Shown here piece after piece: positions 62,396-64,000 of a DNA stretch of 64,000 nt. The stretch is from Streptomyces sp. NBC_00510. Its GTDB lineage: Bacteria > Actinomycetota > Actinomycetes > Streptomycetales > Streptomycetaceae. The notes beneath the pieces are model-generated. The model made no database searches and was not told where the DNA came from. It was given only the letters and a program-made list of their open reading frames with translations. Position 1 is the first letter of the stretch; each line of letters opens with the position of its first letter. Position numbers and translations under genes: made by a program. Where the stretch lies: the NCBI GenBank assembly GCA_036013505.1, contig CP107851.1, forward strand, positions 2,790,001 through 2,854,000, in the 5' to 3' direction.

Positions 62396-63027
62396 GGGCG
62401 GTCCTCCGCGCGGACGACGTCCAGGAAGGTGCGGGCCCGTTCGCGCAGCGCGGTGACGCTGCCGCCCTCGGCGGCGTCGCCGATCAGGGGCGATCCGACG
62501 CCGACGGCGACGGCACCGCCCCGCAGGTACACCGCGGCGGCCTGCGCGTCCACTCCCCCGACGGGCACGAAGGGCAGGTCGGGGAAGGGGCCGCGCAGGT
62601 CCTTCAGGTACCCGGGGCCACCGGCGCTGCCGGCCGGGAAGAGCTTGAGGGCGTCGGCGCCGAGCCGCAGTGCCTGGAGGATGTCGGTGGGGGTCATCAC
62701 CCCGGCGAGCACCGGGAGTCCGAGCTCCCGGCCGGTGGCGATGCCCTCGCTGACCGCGGGGGTGACGAGGAAGGCGGCGCCGGCCTTGTGGGCGTCCCGT
62801 GCGTCGTCGGCGCTGAGCACGGTTCCGGCCCCGAGGGTCGCGTCCGGGCCGAGCGCGGCGCGCGCACCGGCGATGACGTCGAGCGCGTCACGTCCGCTGA
62901 GGGACACCTCGATGAGGGTGATCCCCTCCTCGGCGAGGGTGAGCACGGTGGTCAGCGCGGCGTCCGGGTCGCTGCCGCGGACGATGGCGAGCAGCCGGTG
63001 GGCACGCAGCGCGGCGAGCAGGTCCAT
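62392..63027 (-). CDS. KDPG/KDPGal aldolase
   Basis: 211-residue class I aldolase. Catalytic Glu in TLIEVSLSG (about residue 40), LGAGTVLSADDARDAHKAGAAF, FLVTPAVSEG, the Schiff-base Lys in ALKLFPAGSAGGPGY (about residue 127) and PVGGVDAQ. It cleaves a 2-keto-3-deoxy-6-phospho-sugar acid into pyruvate and glyceraldehyde-3-phosphate; the dehydratase at the window edge suggests the galactonate isomer. Coupled to the lactonase gene by 4 nt. Confidence 0.9.
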   Translation of the reverse strand: MDLLAALRAHRLLAIVRGSDPDAALTTVLTLAEEGITLIEVSLSGRDALDVIAGARAALGPDATLGAGTVLSADDARDAHKAGAAFLVTPAVSEGIATGRELGLPVLAGVMTPTDILQALRLGADALKLFPAGSAGGPGYLKDLRGPFPDLPFVPVGGVDAQAAAVYLRGGAVAVGVGSPLIGDAAEGGSVTALRERARTFLDVVRAEDRP

Positions 63028-63053
63028 CCGACATCCCTTCTGGTGATGGGGGT

Positions 63054-63851
63054 TCAGGGGCGGCGGGTCGCGGTGACGGTGAGCCGCCAGCCGACCTCGC
63101 CGGAGGGCGGGACGACGACCGTGTCGCCGTCGTCCGCCCCGGTGCGGTCGAAGACGCGGCCGAGCATCGGCTCGACGCCGATCGAGCGGTACGGCGCGTC
63201 CTGGGGGAAGCCGCCGAGGTTCCGCCACAGCGCGACCGCGACGGGCCGGCCGCCGGCCTCGACCGCCAGGTGCAGCGCGTCGGGGCCGTCGTGCACGGTC
63301 ACCCGCGGGGTGAGGACGACGGCCCCGACGGCGGTCCCGTCGTCCGGGCCGAGCCGGTCGAGGGGGATGCCCTCGACGCGCGGCCACCGACCGGTGATCC
63401 ACCCCGCGCCCTCGTCCGGGTAGAGCCGGGTCTCCGCTGCCGCGTCGATGCCGATCCAGGCGTCCGGGGAGAGTTCCAGCAGGGCGTGGGCGGCCCACAC
63501 GAAGCGGTAGCCGGGCTCGGCGGTGAGCGTGTAGTCGACGACGGCGGCTCCCGCCTCCGTGCTCAGGCGCCGGGTCAGCCGGAAGTCGGGGCAGTCCACG
63601 ACCTCCGCGTCCGCCTCTCGGCGCCAGGGCCGTGACCAGGCGTCCCCGTGGTCGGGCAGCCCGCGCACGGTGGGTACGCACTCCTCCAGGCCGCCGGCGT
63701 CGGCGAAGGGGTCGCCGGGCCGGACCCGGGGGCGGCGGGGCTCGTCGCGGTGCCAGAGCCATTCACGGCCGCCCGCGGTCAGCGAGGTCCAGCGCCCGCC
63801 GTGGTCCAGGTCGGTGACCACGGAGACCGGGATCCGGTTCCCGGTCACCAT
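63054..63851 (-). CDS. Aldose 1-epimerase-like protein
   Basis: 265 residues of the galactose-mutarotase beta-sandwich fold: GREWLWHRDEPRR (sugar-binding start), LEECVPTVRGLPDHGDAW (about residues 57-74, with the catalytic-type His), WAAHALLELSPDA and IGVEPMLGRVFDR with the catalytic Glu. Supports use of free galactose or a related sugar. ATG 63851 or GTG 63848 (4-nt GTGA overlap with the gene before, as elsewhere in this operon). Confidence 0.78.
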   Translation of the reverse strand: MVTGNRIPVSVVTDLDHGGRWTSLTAGGREWLWHRDEPRRPRVRPGDPFADAGGLEECVPTVRGLPDHGDAWSRPWRREADAEVVDCPDFRLTRRLSTEAGAAVVDYTLTAEPGYRFVWAAHALLELSPDAWIGIDAAAETRLYPDEGAGWITGRWPRVEGIPLDRLGPDDGTAVGAVVLTPRVTVHDGPDALHLAVEAGGRPVAVALWRNLGGFPQDAPYRSIGVEPMLGRVFDRTGADDGDTVVVPPSGEVGWRLTVTATRRP

Positions 63852-64000
63852 TCGGCGAAGGAGCCGTCGGCGTGCCGCCACACCGGGTTGCGCCAGGCGT
63901 GGCCGGAACGGTCCGCGGCGCGGACCGCGTCCTCGTCCACGGCGACGCCGAGTCCCGGCAGTTCGGTGCGGCGCGCCTGGCCGTCGACGAACCGGAAGGG
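63845..64000 (-). CDS. Galactonate-dehydratase-like enolase-superfamily protein, 3' end only
   Basis: 51 C-terminal residues: LPGLGVAVDEDAVRAA, HAWRNPVWRHADGSFAEW and a stop. The PGLGVxVDE and WRNPVWRHxDGSFAEW tail is that of DgoD-type sugar-acid dehydratases. Catalytic residues are outside the window. It would convert galactonate to 2-keto-3-deoxygalactonate, feeding the kinase and aldolase downstream. Confidence 0.7.
   Translation of the reverse strand, partial: PFRFVDGQARRTELPGLGVAVDEDAVRAADRSGHAWRNPVWRHADGSFAEW

Overview
This window is high-GC actinobacterial chromosome, almost certainly Streptomyces. Supporting signs are near-universal G/C third codon positions, many GTG and TTG starts, GGAGG-type ribosome binding sites, 4-nt ATGA/GTGA gene overlaps, an ethylmalonyl-CoA-pathway dehydrogenase next to psd-pssA, an F420-type LLM oxidoreductase, a CGNR zinc-finger protein and an RsbW-like ATPase next to an XRE regulator. 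I see no rRNA, tRNA, transposase, phage gene or CRISPR array, and no gene-free stretch longer than 300 bases (the longest is 294 nt, 19203-19496).

Layout. 1-3.3 kb: end of an ethylmalonyl-CoA operon (MaoC hydratase, methylsuccinyl-CoA dehydrogenase), then psd and pssA for phosphatidylethanolamine synthesis. 3.3-11.8 kb: housekeeping singletons (glycerate kinase, ADP-ribosylglycohydrolase, PanE-like reductase, Nudix, cytoplasmic GGT-like protein, nucleotidyltransferase, bicupin, sirtuin). Between Nudix and GGT lies a decayed ~200-bp tandem duplication of both 3' ends. 11.9-15.1 kb: aldo/keto reductase, CrtI-like oxidoreductase, inositol-phosphatase-family protein. 15.2-23.3 kb: pyrimidine/hydantoin catabolic block (NCS1 permease, LLM oxidoreductase, dihydropyrimidinase; then beta-alanine-type aminotransferase and beta-ureidopropionase). 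It is split by an inserted pair of plus-strand genes, but the two halves share a nearly identical promoter/operator module. 23.4-31.9 kb: mixed genes, including a CpdA-like phosphoesterase and three secreted enzymes (GGT, SGNH esterase, S15-type hydrolase). 31.9-36.4 kb: regulators and small proteins. 36.3-40.9 kb: exonuclease III, MBL hydrolase, PcaDC fusion, anchored DUF protein, ROK kinase.

41.1-56.2 kb is a sugar/inositol region. Two closely related ABC transporters (binding protein, permease, ATPase) lie in opposite orientation on either side of iolD-iolB-aldolase-iolC and a GntR regulator. The plus-strand transporter is followed by IolE-like and IolG-like enzymes and a second Gfo/Idh/MocA dehydrogenase. 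Together these cover myo-inositol import and its conversion through 2-keto-inositol, the dione, 5-deoxyglucuronate and DKG to DKG-phosphate and probably triose plus malonate semialdehyde. No iolA is present. A TGTCCNNACAT-type element is found at the regulator, at the iolC/transporter divergence and before iolE, suggesting one regulon.

56.2-60.5 kb: membrane protein, methyltransferase, a divergent second aroA whose glyphosate-contact glycine is replaced by alanine, and a P450. 60.5-64 kb: a tightly coupled DeLey-Doudoroff-type operon (galactonate dehydratase at the edge, aldose epimerase, KDPG/KDPGal aldolase, SMP-30 lactonase, PfkB-type kinase), ending in a hairpin.

The items most worth a second look are the shared pyrimidine control module and its LLM oxidoreductase, the unusual AroA, the double ABC/iol arrangement with its operators, and the decayed tandem duplication at 7 kb. 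I did not find a wholly new system that I could defend.
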